This document shows, piece after piece, positions 37,601 to 49,600 of a stretch of DNA of 64,000 nucleotides. Positions within the stretch are counted from its first letter, which is position 1; every line of letters starts with the position of its first letter. Origin of the DNA: Cricetomys ansorgei. Taxonomy: Eukaryota; Chordata; Mammalia; Rodentia; Nesomyidae. The notes beneath the pieces are model-generated. The model was not told the origin of the DNA. It did no database searches and saw only the letters and a list, made by a program, of their open reading frames with translations. The stretch spans positions 3,957,501 through 4,021,500 of the forward strand of contig JAMJFZ010001089.1 in assembly GCA_026225945.1 (NCBI GenBank), read 5' to 3'. Both the position numbers and the translations under genes were made by a program.

Positions 37601-40600
37601 CAATTGTACTATGGTTATATAATTAATTGTCTTCATTCTTAGGAAAGACATACTTAAGTATTTCTGGTGTGAAAGGGCACTGTAATTGTCAAATGGGAAA
37701 AGGTGACTAATATCCACACACAGATTTATGGGAGAAACATCAAAGTGTGAACAATTGCGGAGTCTGAACGAAGAGTTTCACAGGACCACTTTTGGGCTAT
37801 TTTTTTGCAACTTCTCTGAAAGTTTGCTGTTCTTTTTAAATTGATAACAGGCACCTCATGTTTGATTTCTTTGTCTCCACAGTCAAACCGGCACCATGTC
37901 GAGGCACCAGAACCAGAACACCATCCAAGAGCTTCTGCAGAACTGTGCGGACTGTCTGATGCGGGCGGAGCTGATCGTGCAGCCGGTAAACTCTCTTCTC
38001 ACTTCTCCAGAGGCTGGTTCCGTGCCCTAGCAGTTTCTGAGGAGCTCGCACCCTCGCCACAGCCCGTACATCCCTGTGGTTGGGCCTCTCACATTATTAG
38101 TGTCTAGAGATGGTCCTTTCAGACCAGATGAGACAGGGGTATTGGCTTAGTCTATTTCCTGTTGCTAGTAACAGCACCACAAGCTGGGGAAACTATAAAG
38201 AAAGGTTTGTTTTGGCTTGTGGTTCTGCCCCAAGCTGAGGGCAGCATCTGGTGATGACCTTTTTCTTGGCACAGTCCCCAGGAGGCAGAAGGCATCACAT
38301 GGTAACAGACAAAAAGAACACAGGACTCCCAGCCAAGTTGGCTTTGATAGCAGACCCGCTCTGAAGATAACATACTCATCCACTGGTCACATGAATTGAT
38401 TAGTCACTTCTTAAGAGTTCTCACTTTTTAAAAGATTTTTTTCTTAACCTTTATTTTTGGTGTTTGAGTCTTTTGCCTGCCTGTATGTCTGCGCTCCATG
38501 AGTCTGGTAAGGCCAGAAGAGGGTGTCAGATCCTCTGGAACTGGACTTATAGGTGGTTGAGAGCTGCCATGTGGGTGCTGGGAATCAAACCAGGGTCTTC
38601 TGGAAGAGCAGTCTGTTCTCTTAACCACGGATCCTTCTCTCCAGCCTTGTCTTTTTAAAACTCAGTAGCGCTAACAGTGGCTCTGTTTTCTAAAAGCTGA
38701 CCAGAGAATGGTGGGTGGTAGTCACCTTTTCTACCTTCTTCTTGAGCGAGTCTGTGTTTTCAGCACAGGAATTGAGATCTAGCCTCTCTAGGGTTAACAT
38801 TCATGCTTGGATTACATGTGGAACATGCCACACCACAAACAATTCAACCCAGAAAGTGTATGTTTTTTCTTTTATTTGAAGACTACCTTAATGTTCTAAT
38901 TTCTTAATTTAGATACTGTGTAGGTTCTCATTGTGCCAAATTAAAGGAATATATCCATTCACCTGTGCTGACACATGCCGGTGATCACAGCCAGCACTTG
39001 GGAAGCAGAGGCAGGAGGATTCTAAGTTTGAGACCAGCCTGAGCTGCATAATGAAACTCTACCAGTGAACCAAAAAGGGGTAGAGGATATAGAGAAGGAA
39101 AGAGAGAGGGAAGAAGAGGAGGGAAAATATATATTTTTAGTTCACGGTTAAAGGAGTTGGGGGTCAGCACATTAGTTTGGTCTGACACATACTCCTCTAC
39201 CTCCTATAACTAGCTGGACTCCTTCAAGGCAGGGAGGGGTATCAGTAATTAATGTGGAACACACATGTAGCTCAGGGCATAGTTTATAGCAACTGTGGGT
39301 ACGTTTACATGCCATAGTGTTCCCAGTTTATTTCTATTGTCGTGCATTAAAATACTAACAAGAGTGCCTGGAAAGTAGTATCATATTTGCTAACGTTTCT
39401 GTGTACAGCAGTAGATTCATTTGGCTGCAGCTGAAGGAGAGCAGCAAGCAGAAAATGGAGAATAAACTGCTACCTGGCACCAAAGCATCAGAGGAGGCTT
39501 TCTGTTTAACAACAACTTTAGTGTTAACAGGAAGCTACAGAATTGTGTAGCTGGGTCTCGTGTACCTGTCACCTGGCTTCCTCCATTAGTGACACCTGAC
39601 GTATCTGTAGTGGGTCATTTCTTTTCCTTAAAGAACTGAAAAAGCAATGTTCCTCTAAAATATTGGAAAGGCTCAGTTAGTACGTGAAAGGCCCTGCCTT
39701 GTAAGACCTTCTTATCTCAGTGAAATTCTCAGTAAATAGGAATTTGGTGTAAAATGAAAGATGATGGACATTCAACATATTGAAGGAATGGAAAGACAAA
39801 CCTTTAAAACCCAATGGAAGGGTCAGCAAGGTGGCTCAGTGGGTAAAGGCTCTTGCCATACAAGCCTGGGGACCTGCGCTTGATTCCCCAGAACCCACAT
39901 AATGTGGAAGGAGAAAACTGACTCCACAGCTCCATAAACACACGTAGTACATATTATTTATGCATATAGTAAATAAATATTTTCAACTGTTTTTATTACA
40001 TTTGTCTGTGTGGGTGTGCCGGTGGGCGTGTGTGCGTGCGCACACATGCTTGTGGATGCATGTCGAGGTCAAAGGACAACTTTCAGGAGTTGGTTCTTTC
40101 CTTCTACTATGTAGGTGTCAGCATCAAATTCAGATTACCAGGCTTGTTGGCATCTCACTGGCCCAGTTTTTTTTTTTGTTTGTTTTTTTTTGAGATAGTC
40201 TCTCTATATTGTACAGGCTGGCCTCAAACTCGTTATCCTCCTGCCTCAGCCTCCAAAGGTGTGGGATGACAGGTATGTGTATGGCCATGCTCAGCTCAGT
40301 AAGAAATAGACATTTTGACTAGGGGGCCTACACTGTCTGTTACATTACAGTAGAAGATGCGCATGAAACTTCTCCTTACAGTCTTATGTATTTTCATGCA
40401 AATTCTTTCTGCTAGGAGCTGAAATATGGAGATGGGATCCAACTGGCCCGGAGTAGAGAGCTGGATGAGTGTTTTGCACAGGCCAATGATCAAATGGAAA
40501 TCACTGATAGCTTGATTCGGGAGATGCGGCAGATGGGCCAGCCCTGCGATGCTTATCAGAAAAGGTATTGACTGCAGAGCACGTGGGTGGTGGACTTCCA

Positions 40601-43600
40601 GAAGGTGACCTCGGGCTTTTCCCAGAGGAAGCACACGCATTCCCCCGAGAACACCTCCCTCACCTGGGATTTTGCAGCTTTATCTGTTTCAAATATAAAA
40701 CCGCAACCTTCGTCTTTTGTGGACCCTCATAGATGCTACGAGAATTCAATAGACCTGCAAGAAAATGACCATTCAAAAAACTCTAGCTCTCTTCAGAATG
40801 GTAGCAGAGCCCCGTGATCCTGGGTACTTGGGAAACCAAGGCAGGAGGATCAAAAGTTCAAAGCTTGCCTGGACAATTTAATGAGACCTTGTTTCATAAA
40901 TAAATAGATAAATAAATAAATACATAAATAAATAAATACATAAATAGTTTTTGTTTTTCTAAAGAAGGACAAAGGATGTGGTAGAGTTCTTGCCTTGCAT
41001 GCAGGAAGCCTTGGGGTCAGCCAGTCTGTCCTCGGTGCTGTAAAAACTCTACAGTGGTTTGTAGAGTTGGATGGGTCATGAGCCTTCCCTCCATTTAGAT
41101 AGCAGCAGAGGCCTCTGGTACAGCACTGACTTTCCAAGAGGCTAACTCACGAGAGATAGAGGTGCTGCCGGGTTAGGCAAAGGCTGTGACCCTTTTCATT
41201 ACATTTTGGGTTGTGAGTGGCATCCTAGCATTTATACTTCCATGTGTTCAAGTTGGAAGTCATGGGGAAATAAAAAAAAAATGTTCCAATGCAACATCCT
41301 TGGCCTGTAGACTGACCCAAAGGAGACCCAGAAAAGGGAAGAATTGCCCTGGACAGGCTTTTCACAGGCTGCTTTCTTCGGATAACACCGTTGTTTTCTT
41401 TTCCTTTCAGACTGCTTCAGCTTCAGGAACAAATGCGAGCCCTCTACAAGGCCATCAGCGTTCCTCGAGTCCGGAGGGCCAGCTCCAAGGGAGGTGGAGG
41501 GTACACCTGCCAGAGCGGCTCCGGCTGGGATGAGTTCACCAAACGCCTCACCGGCGAGTGTCTGGGCTGGATGAGGCAGCAGAGGGTAAGTGATGCTCAG
41601 ACGGACCTACATGTGCTGGTTCTTAGACCCCTGAACCCAAGTGGTTCAGCTGTAGAGGCTGGCACAGTCAGCCCCAAACCTCCAGAGGCAGCAACTTGCT
41701 ACCATCCCAGGGTCATTCTGCCTGTGCTGTAACTGACCCCCTCTGTATCCTACATAGGCTTAAAAACAAAACAAAGCAACAAAAAACAAAACAAAGAAAA
41801 AAAACCTTTTGGGGGCTCATTTTAAAAAGTAACACAAGAGGCTGGAGAGATAGATGACTCTGCGGCTAAGAGCACCAGCTGACCGGGGTTCAATTCCCAG
41901 CACCACACGGCAGCTCACAACCATGTCTGTAACTCCAGTTCCAGGGCATCTGATGCCCTCACACCCATGCACATAAAATAAAATCAATTATTTTTTTTTT
42001 TAAAAAGCAACATGAGAGAGAGAGAAATTAAAATTTAAAAACAAGTTATAAAATATTATCATGTGGGGGGCGCTGTGACCCCCACGGTGACACTGGGTGT
42101 TCTGGTTTGGGCTCCTTTTGGCTCTGGTTTGGGTGGCCTTTGGAAGTTCAGCTGTGTGGCTGTGCAAGTCTCTCTCGTCACGTGTGTGGGCGTGAAGTCA
42201 GATGATGGCACCGGAAGTACGTGCTGATCCTTTCCCTGCGACCCGAGCGTCTACCAAGTATTTTTCAATGCTAATTACTGTTTTGTTGTTTTATGTAGTA
42301 ATTAAGCCTGATAATGAACAGGTAGCCCGGGAAACATGCCATAATCACGTAGATGGGAATTTTATGATGAAAACCTTCTAATGAGCCGTCCTTCTCTGAG
42401 AGGTGCATGTGTTAGAACGATACAGCGCTGCAAGAACTTGATGAATTGTTGGACCAATTTCTAAGTAGTTCTAAAATTTCTTAGCCATTGTCTGCCCCCG
42501 ACTCCCGGCCATACACACATACACGCATACACAACTACTACTAACTACTACTACGCTTTTCTTTAAGTCTGGCTTGAGTCGTGCGGCCAGGCTAGTCCCG
42601 AATATTCAGACTCAAGCCATTCTCCCAGTTCAACCAGACTATCTAGGACCACAGGCAAATGCCACCTCCCCCTAGCCTTTAAAAGGTTCGGGGTGTCTTC
42701 GTGTATGGTGATTCCTTTTGCCACTAATCGTTCATCCACTGACTCGTTCAGTTATTTCTTTCCATGTACTTTTGTTTGTTTTTGTTTACTTTTTTATGTA
42801 TATGGTGTTTTGTCTGCATATACATCTGTGCCCCCACATGAATGCAGTATCCACAGAGGTCAGAAGAGGACGTAGGATCCCTGAGAACTGGAGTTACAGA
42901 TGCTTGTGAGCCACCATGTGGATGCTGGGAATCAAACCAGGTCCTCTTAAAGAACAGTTTGGGGCTCTTAACCAATGAGCCATTTCTCCAGCCCCTATGG
43001 GTTTTGTTGTTTGTTTGTTTGCTTGTTGTTTCTGTTTTTGAGACAGGTCTTGAGACAAGGCAAGCCTTGATCTTGTGATCCTCCTGCCTCATCCTCCGAG
43101 ACCCTGGGATTGTAGTGTGTTCTACTGTGCCTACCCCGCCCCCATTTAGTATGAAGACCATAAACTGTTACGGAAGATGGAGTAGAGACTGGTTAAAAAG
43201 TCAGCGATCATCTTAGAAACTTAACCATAAACTTGTTTGCGTGTCTTTAGGTTCCCTGCAAGTCTTTGGAAACCTCTTTATTTTTTGAGACAATATCTCA
43301 TAGAGCCCAGGCTGCCTTGAAACTAGCTAGCTATGTAACTCAGGATGACTTTGAGCTCCTAAGGCCCTGGGCTCCACCTCTGAACACATATTTCTTGAGG
43401 GCTTATCTATATCGGCACCATGCTAGATACTGGAGGCTCAAAAATTATGGTCCATAGTTATGAAGATGAGTATTATTGAAGGCAACAAGATACACCACAA
43501 ATACTTGCCTTGTGAGAGCTATAATAAAATCTTGCTTAGAGTGGGGAGGAGGAAGGCTTCCTGAGGAAGACTTGAGTTAATGGGGCTTGAACTGTACCTT

Positions 43601-46600
43601 CAAGAATCCTTGATGGGAGGCAAGACAAACTTTGAACCAAAGTAATTATGAGACGTCATATCCCCTGATGTCTTCTAAGTCAGCATGACAGTTATATTAA
43701 GTGACAGCTCAGAGTTAGTCATTTTCTGTGTGACTATGGGTGTAGCTTTGTAAGAATGCTTTGTAGAGCTAGGTGTGGTGGTATATGTCTATAATCTCAG
43801 CCTGGGCGACATAGGGAAACTCTTGTCTCCAATGCCAACAAATGGACAAACAACACTCATACACACACACACACACATTAAAACAAATAATATTTGGTAG
43901 GGGCAGGAGAGGTGGCTCAACAATTAAAGGCACTGACTGCTCTTCGAGAGGACCCAGGTTCAATTCCCAGCACCCATATGGCACCTCACAACCGTCTGTA
44001 ACTCCAGGATCCGACACCCTCACATGGACATATAAGCAGGCAAAACACCAATGCACATAAAAAAGTAATAATAACAAAAAGAAGAATATTTGGTAGAAAA
44101 AAGTCTCTACATCTTTAAACCTCAGGAAATGGCATCCTCACAGGGACGCTTTTAGAAATGGCCACACGGCTTACGATTCTCAGCAAACTAAAAGCAATTT
44201 GATTCCTAGGGCAGGTTGGCCCTGTGATTCTGTGTGGCCTTTCCTCTCTTTCAACCCACCTTCCCCCACACATAGTCTGCATTCTTCACTCACTCCCTGG
44301 GGACCCAGCCGAGGCCTCGCCTGATAAGCAGAACAGGCTTCTCCGGCAGCCTGTCCAGGAGGCACACACATCTCCCTGCCAGGTTTCTCCTTTATTCCCT
44401 GTGTTCCCCTGATCTATGCTTCTGCTGATGGGTGAGCCAGATATTATACACCTGGCAGGTAATGAGCCTCATGAGCTGGCTCCGGGTCAGCTCTACCTTC
44501 CCAGTGCAGCACCTGCTGCTTCTGTTTTAAAGCAAGGACAGTTGCGGGAGACAAGGTCAAAGTCCCTGCTAACCCTCAGTTCTCTGACTCTGAAATGGCT
44601 CCTCTCTGAAGCCTTGCCAAGGACACTAGAACGAGGGCGTGGCCTCGGACAATTGCGTTCTGTTCCTGCTGCCTTCCTAGCCTGGGATGTTTGCCCTTGG
44701 CATGTCTGAGAGATGACACAGGTGATTTTGAAATTTACATGTGCTCATGCAAAAGGAGGAAGACACTCTGGACTTAACCAGAATGAAAGTTGCCCCAGAA
44801 TGGAACACTGTGTTTGAGTCTTACTGTGAGACACTCTTAAATTTCAGACTCAAGTGATGAATCTAGTCGGATTTCACACTGAAAAAGTGACTATAAACCC
44901 ACAATCCTAGTATTGTTACCAACATTAATCAGGATGAAGAATCTTGAGTTTGCATAGTAACTTCCCTCTGAAATGGACAGAGAAGAGTTTTTACAGTTTG
45001 AAAGGGAAATTTTAAAGTGCTGTATTTCTGAGCCAACAGTTAACTATATAACATTCATTAACTTAACTCAGGGTTGGATCTGTAGCCCAAAGGTAGGGGG
45101 CTTGCCTAGCTTTTGTGAGGCTGTAGGTTTTAATCCCTCATATAGCAATAACAAACAAAAGATAATTCAAAGAAATAAACAATGGCAAATTCTTTTAGGT
45201 TAGCGATTTCGCTTGAGTGTGTGACTGTGTCATTAGTGAATTCGGACATGCATTTAAAATGATTTAATAGAGAAATGTCTATTAGTACGGATAGCATATG
45301 CATACTAGTATCTAGTCATACAAACTTACATTTTCTTTTTGACCTTTTTTAAAAGTAGTTATTATTATGTGTGAGTGCAGGGCTGGGGTGCTAGGGTATG
45401 GAGACCAGAGGACAATTTTTGAGCATCAATTCTTTCCACTGTGGGTTCTGGGAATGAAAACTCAGTCTTTACCCTTGGGCTTGTGTAGCAACCCTTTTAC
45501 CTGCTGAGCCATTTTGCCAGCCCCAGTCCACACCTGCCTTCTCATACGTAGATTCTCTTTCTTCAGAAGAATGATCTAGATTGCAAGGAACCTATTACTG
45601 AATTTCTTCCACAGTTCATCTTGGGCTGGAGCCAAAGTAATTGAGGACGTATTTGGTGATTCTCACTAGCTAACTATTAGGTAATCTGAAACCATTAAAA
45701 AATATTTTGGCTTCAGACATAGTTCGTATAGTTTTTCCTTTCTTTCTTTTTTTTTTTTTTTTATTGAGATGGGTCCTCGCTGTGTATGGTGAGGTTTGGG
45801 TTCAAACCTTGGGTGAGGTTTGAACACCTGTGCTCAAGCAGTCCTCCTGCTGTAGCTTCCTGGGTGGTTGTACCTTTTGAGTCTTATCTGAAGTAGAGCT
45901 GGTGTCCTGAGTCCCTGATGCTATTGCAGAGGAGGGACCCTAAAGGTTGCACTCCCCTCTCTCTTTCTGCAGGCGGAGATGGAACTGATGGCCTGGGGTG
46001 TGGACTCAGCCGCAGTGGAGCAGCATATCAACAGTCACAGAAGCATCCACAATACCATCGGCGACTACCGCTGGCAGCTGGACAAGATCAAAGCCGATCT
46101 GGTACTTCTCGATTTCGTCATGGAGTCTATACGAAGGGTGTATCATTTAAGCAGATTGGTCTGAAACACAAGACTATTATTTTCTTTCCAAGAGACTGGA
46201 AATTAAAACAAAACAAAGCAAAAGACCCCATTGTGTAAAAGACAAGTAGAAACAGATTTATGGGACCCGGAGAAGGAGTTGAACCAAATGCTAAGTGCAT
46301 GCAGTTAGCATGAGTTTACAGTTTATAGATAAATTTGGGGAGGTGGTAGGTAGGGCATTACTGCAGAAAACAAAGCATAACCCCTCAGAAGAAAAGGAAA
46401 TTATCATGTAGCTTATATAGCTGACGAGCTCGTGAGTTTTCTCCCTGGTAGGAATAAAGTGACATTTGTCTAGAAGGAAATGTGTCTCATGTCCCTACCT
46501 CCCCTGTGCTGGAAATACTCAGACTTGGGGCCAGTGGAGAATAAAATCACTAATTATAATACTTAGACCCAAGTTTTAATTTTCATTTTGCCCTGCCTTT

Positions 46601-49600
46601 TTTACAACTTAAACCTTACTCTTGTCCATTGAGTGTCTACTCAGCCTTCTCCTCCATGTCTCTAAGATCTGGAGGACCCCAAATCGTATTTTTTTACAGC
46701 AAATCTTTAAGTGACAAAGTATTTACTTTGTGGAGAAGGCTTGGGTAGCCATGGAGGGGCCTTTACACCATCTGAGCAAAGGTCACAGTGGGTAGAAGAC
46801 TTCACACAGAACTTCTTTTTACCGAGGGAGCCCAGGCCAGTGTCTCACAAGGAGGTTTAGAAGGGCTACACTTTCTGCTAACTTCCACCAGGGGGACTAA
46901 ATCATTACCTGCGTTTTCCTATCTTCCAGCGAGAGAAGTCTGCAATCTACCAGTTGGAAGAGGAATATGAAAACCTGCTGGTAAGCATTTAGCCTTTGTT
47001 GTGAATTCAGTTCAGTTCCTTAAATGGTAAGCATCTCCAGTGAACCATGCATTAGCTCAAGGGCCACCCAAGAGACTGGACATACACTGGCTCCTGTGTT
47101 CATAGATGCTAATTTTGTTGTTGTTGCTGACTTTCTTCTAGAATTGAAATTTGAAAGTTTTTGTTTTGTTTTGAAGGCAGCACCTAGCACTGTTTGGTTT
47201 TCAAGCTGAATGTCACGTACATGACTCTTGTTAGACGCATGTAAAGCGATAAAGGACTGTAGCCTTTTTGAACAGGCATAAACAGAAACAAAACATGTCT
47301 TCCTCACATATTTTTACCGGTCCTTCACCGTCTCGTGACAGACACCGTGTCAGCTGCTTGATTCCTAAGCAGAGATTTTCACTCTTTGGAGTCATCTTCT
47401 TTTCACCTTTCCCACATTTCCTTTCGCGGTACAGTGCTTTTAAAACAGTGTTGCTACTGGCAACACACTGCTTTTCCTGTGGGAATGGACCTAGAACTGA
47501 TGGCACCTTAGATTTGTGTGGACAAAGCCTGACTTACCTAAGAGAGAAAACCTGATTTATCTACCAGTCTAATTCCTCCTTCATTATCTAAAATTATTAA
47601 ACCCAAACACCGTTATCTTTTAAATTTTTATTTATTCTAATTGGTGTGTGCATGTGTGTGCTTGCGTGTGTGTGTGTGTGTGTGTAGGTATGTAGGTGTG
47701 CATATGCTGTAGCGGTTATGGAGGTCAGTGGACAACTTTTTGTAGAGTCCGTTCTTTGGGGATTGAACTCAGGTTGTCCAGCTTGTCCAGAAAATGCTTT
47801 ACCTGCTGAGCCATCCCGCTGGCCTCAATCATCTTTCTTCTGCATCTAGACTCTTCAAAAGCTGGAGAAGTAGCTCAAAAGTAGAGTGTTTCACTAGCAT
47901 GAGGGAGACCCTGAGTCTCCCCAGCATCAGGGGAAAAGAGATGGGAACGATCCTTTGGAATTAGGATGCTTGAATCTGATTCACTGATACGGCTTCACAA
48001 GCATCGCATATTTGGATAGGTCCTCTCTCCTGCGTCTGGTGAATGCAGCAGGTTAAGAGGCGTTACCTAGTCTCAGATGGTAAAGAACTACACAAGTCGA
48101 TCTGCACGGTCTGTGGAGAACGCTGTTCACCTGTGTGTTCTTATCCTAACGCCACTCTAAAACTTGCCTGCAGAAAGCGTCCTTCGAGAGGATGGATCAC
48201 CTGCGGCAGCTGCAGAACATCATCCAGGCCACCTCTCGCGAGATCATGTGGATCAACGACTGCGAGGAGGAGGAGCTGCTGTACGACTGGAGCGACAAGA
48301 ACACAAACATAGCTCAGAAGCAGGAGGCTTTCTCTGTAAGATGCCCCAGCTTGTCTTTAGCCTGTTGCTGGGGAAACTGAGAAAGGGGGATGAGAGGCCT
48401 TTTAAATAATTTGATCAGCCACTTGTAACTTAACCTTGGGAACACTGTCCAGTGATGTAAGATTTATTTAGTCTTACTTACGTGTTTGGGTATTTTGCTT
48501 GCATGCGTATCTGTGTACCGTGTGCATGCAGTGCCCACAATTGCCAGAAGAGGGCATCAGATCCCCAGGAACTGGACTTAGAGGAGCTTGTTAGCTCTTC
48601 TGTGGGTGCTGGGACTCGAACGCTGGTCCTCTGGAAGAGAAATCAGTGCTCTTAATCACTGAGCATCTCTCCAGCCTCTCCCCCTTTATTTTGAAAGAGA
48701 TAGAATTTCTCTCTGTGAGTCAGAAAGGAACTCAATCAAATAATCAAACAAACCAAAAAATTTTGGAACTCAAATAATCATCTTGCCTTATCCTACCAAG
48801 TAGATGGGACTATGGGGTTGTGCCATTGCTGGCTAAAGAACTCTCACCCCCGGGTTCATTGTTTAATATCCTTGCAGACAGTGGAGTCATAGGGAGTGTG
48901 GAAATTAGACCATCTGAAACCATAGACTGGAGAGCACTGAAGAACAGAATATCAAAACCTGGAATTAAGAATGAGAATGTGTTGACCACCTGTAATTTGA
49001 AAATCCGAACTCCAGATTGCTCTCTCTGAAACTTTTTGAGTGCTGTCATGATCCCATAAGTAGAATATTCCACCCCTGACTTCAAGTGACAGGTGACATT
49101 CAAAATCTAGGGGTCCCCAAAATATTGTATAAAATTACCTTTAGGCTCTGTGGATAGGAAACAAATAACTTTTGTCTTTAGACTTGGGTCCTATCTCCAA
49201 AACTTCTCATTCTATATATGCAAATATTCTACAGTAGTGAATCTCAAATCTGAAATGCTCTTGGTCCCAAGCATTTGGAGTTAGGAACGTTCAGCGTATG
49301 TTACTGGCGATGCCGTTGATTTAACTGTGTTGTCTCAGTCAGATCATGCCACAGTCTTGCCTCAGCCTCTCTCTAACCTCGGTTTCCAGCATCAAAGATG
49401 CTGTGATTCTTGGGGACAATGTAATACAAGTTCTTAGCATCAATAGTTTCCAAAATGTAGCCACCTCTAAATACCGTGAACAAAATGGAGACTTGCTAAT
49501 TGTGACTCGCTGTAAAGGATTTGGTCTTTTCTTTCACAGATACGTATGAGTCAACTGGAAGTCAAGGAAAAGGAACTTAATAAGCTCAAACAAGAAAGTG

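Larger units (their letters stand above)
24930..37882 (+). other. Dsp intron 1 (12,953 nt)
   Basis: Opens in the CpG island. Besides the repeats listed separately it holds an (ATTTT)n run at 25,805-25,828, an ID fragment at 26,905-26,982 (minus) and one at 36,200-36,267 (minus). Two stretches are poor in recognisable repeats, about 27,000-28,270 and 29,750-32,420; these are where intronic enhancers would most likely sit. I see no second promoter or coding exon. Confidence 0.9.
37986..40415 (+). other. Dsp intron 2 (2,430 nt)
   Basis: Mostly repeats: an antisense LTR-like copy and a B3 at its start, a B1 at 38,972-39,070, then B2 and B1 copies packed before exon 3. The middle (39,080-39,820) shows nothing I recognise. 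Confidence 0.9.
41586..45972 (+). other. Dsp intron 4 (4,387 nt)
   Basis: SINE-rich in its first half. Degenerate B1 pieces lie at 42,575-42,680 and 43,279-43,378, a truncated B1 at 43,770-43,830 and an ID-like piece at 45,071-45,143. Between 44,080 and 45,070 I recognise no repeat and no exon. Confidence 0.88.
46981..48173 (+). other. Dsp intron 6 (1,193 nt)
   Basis: The first 650 nt show no recognisable repeat. A TG-containing B2 and an ID fragment follow. Confidence 0.88.
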
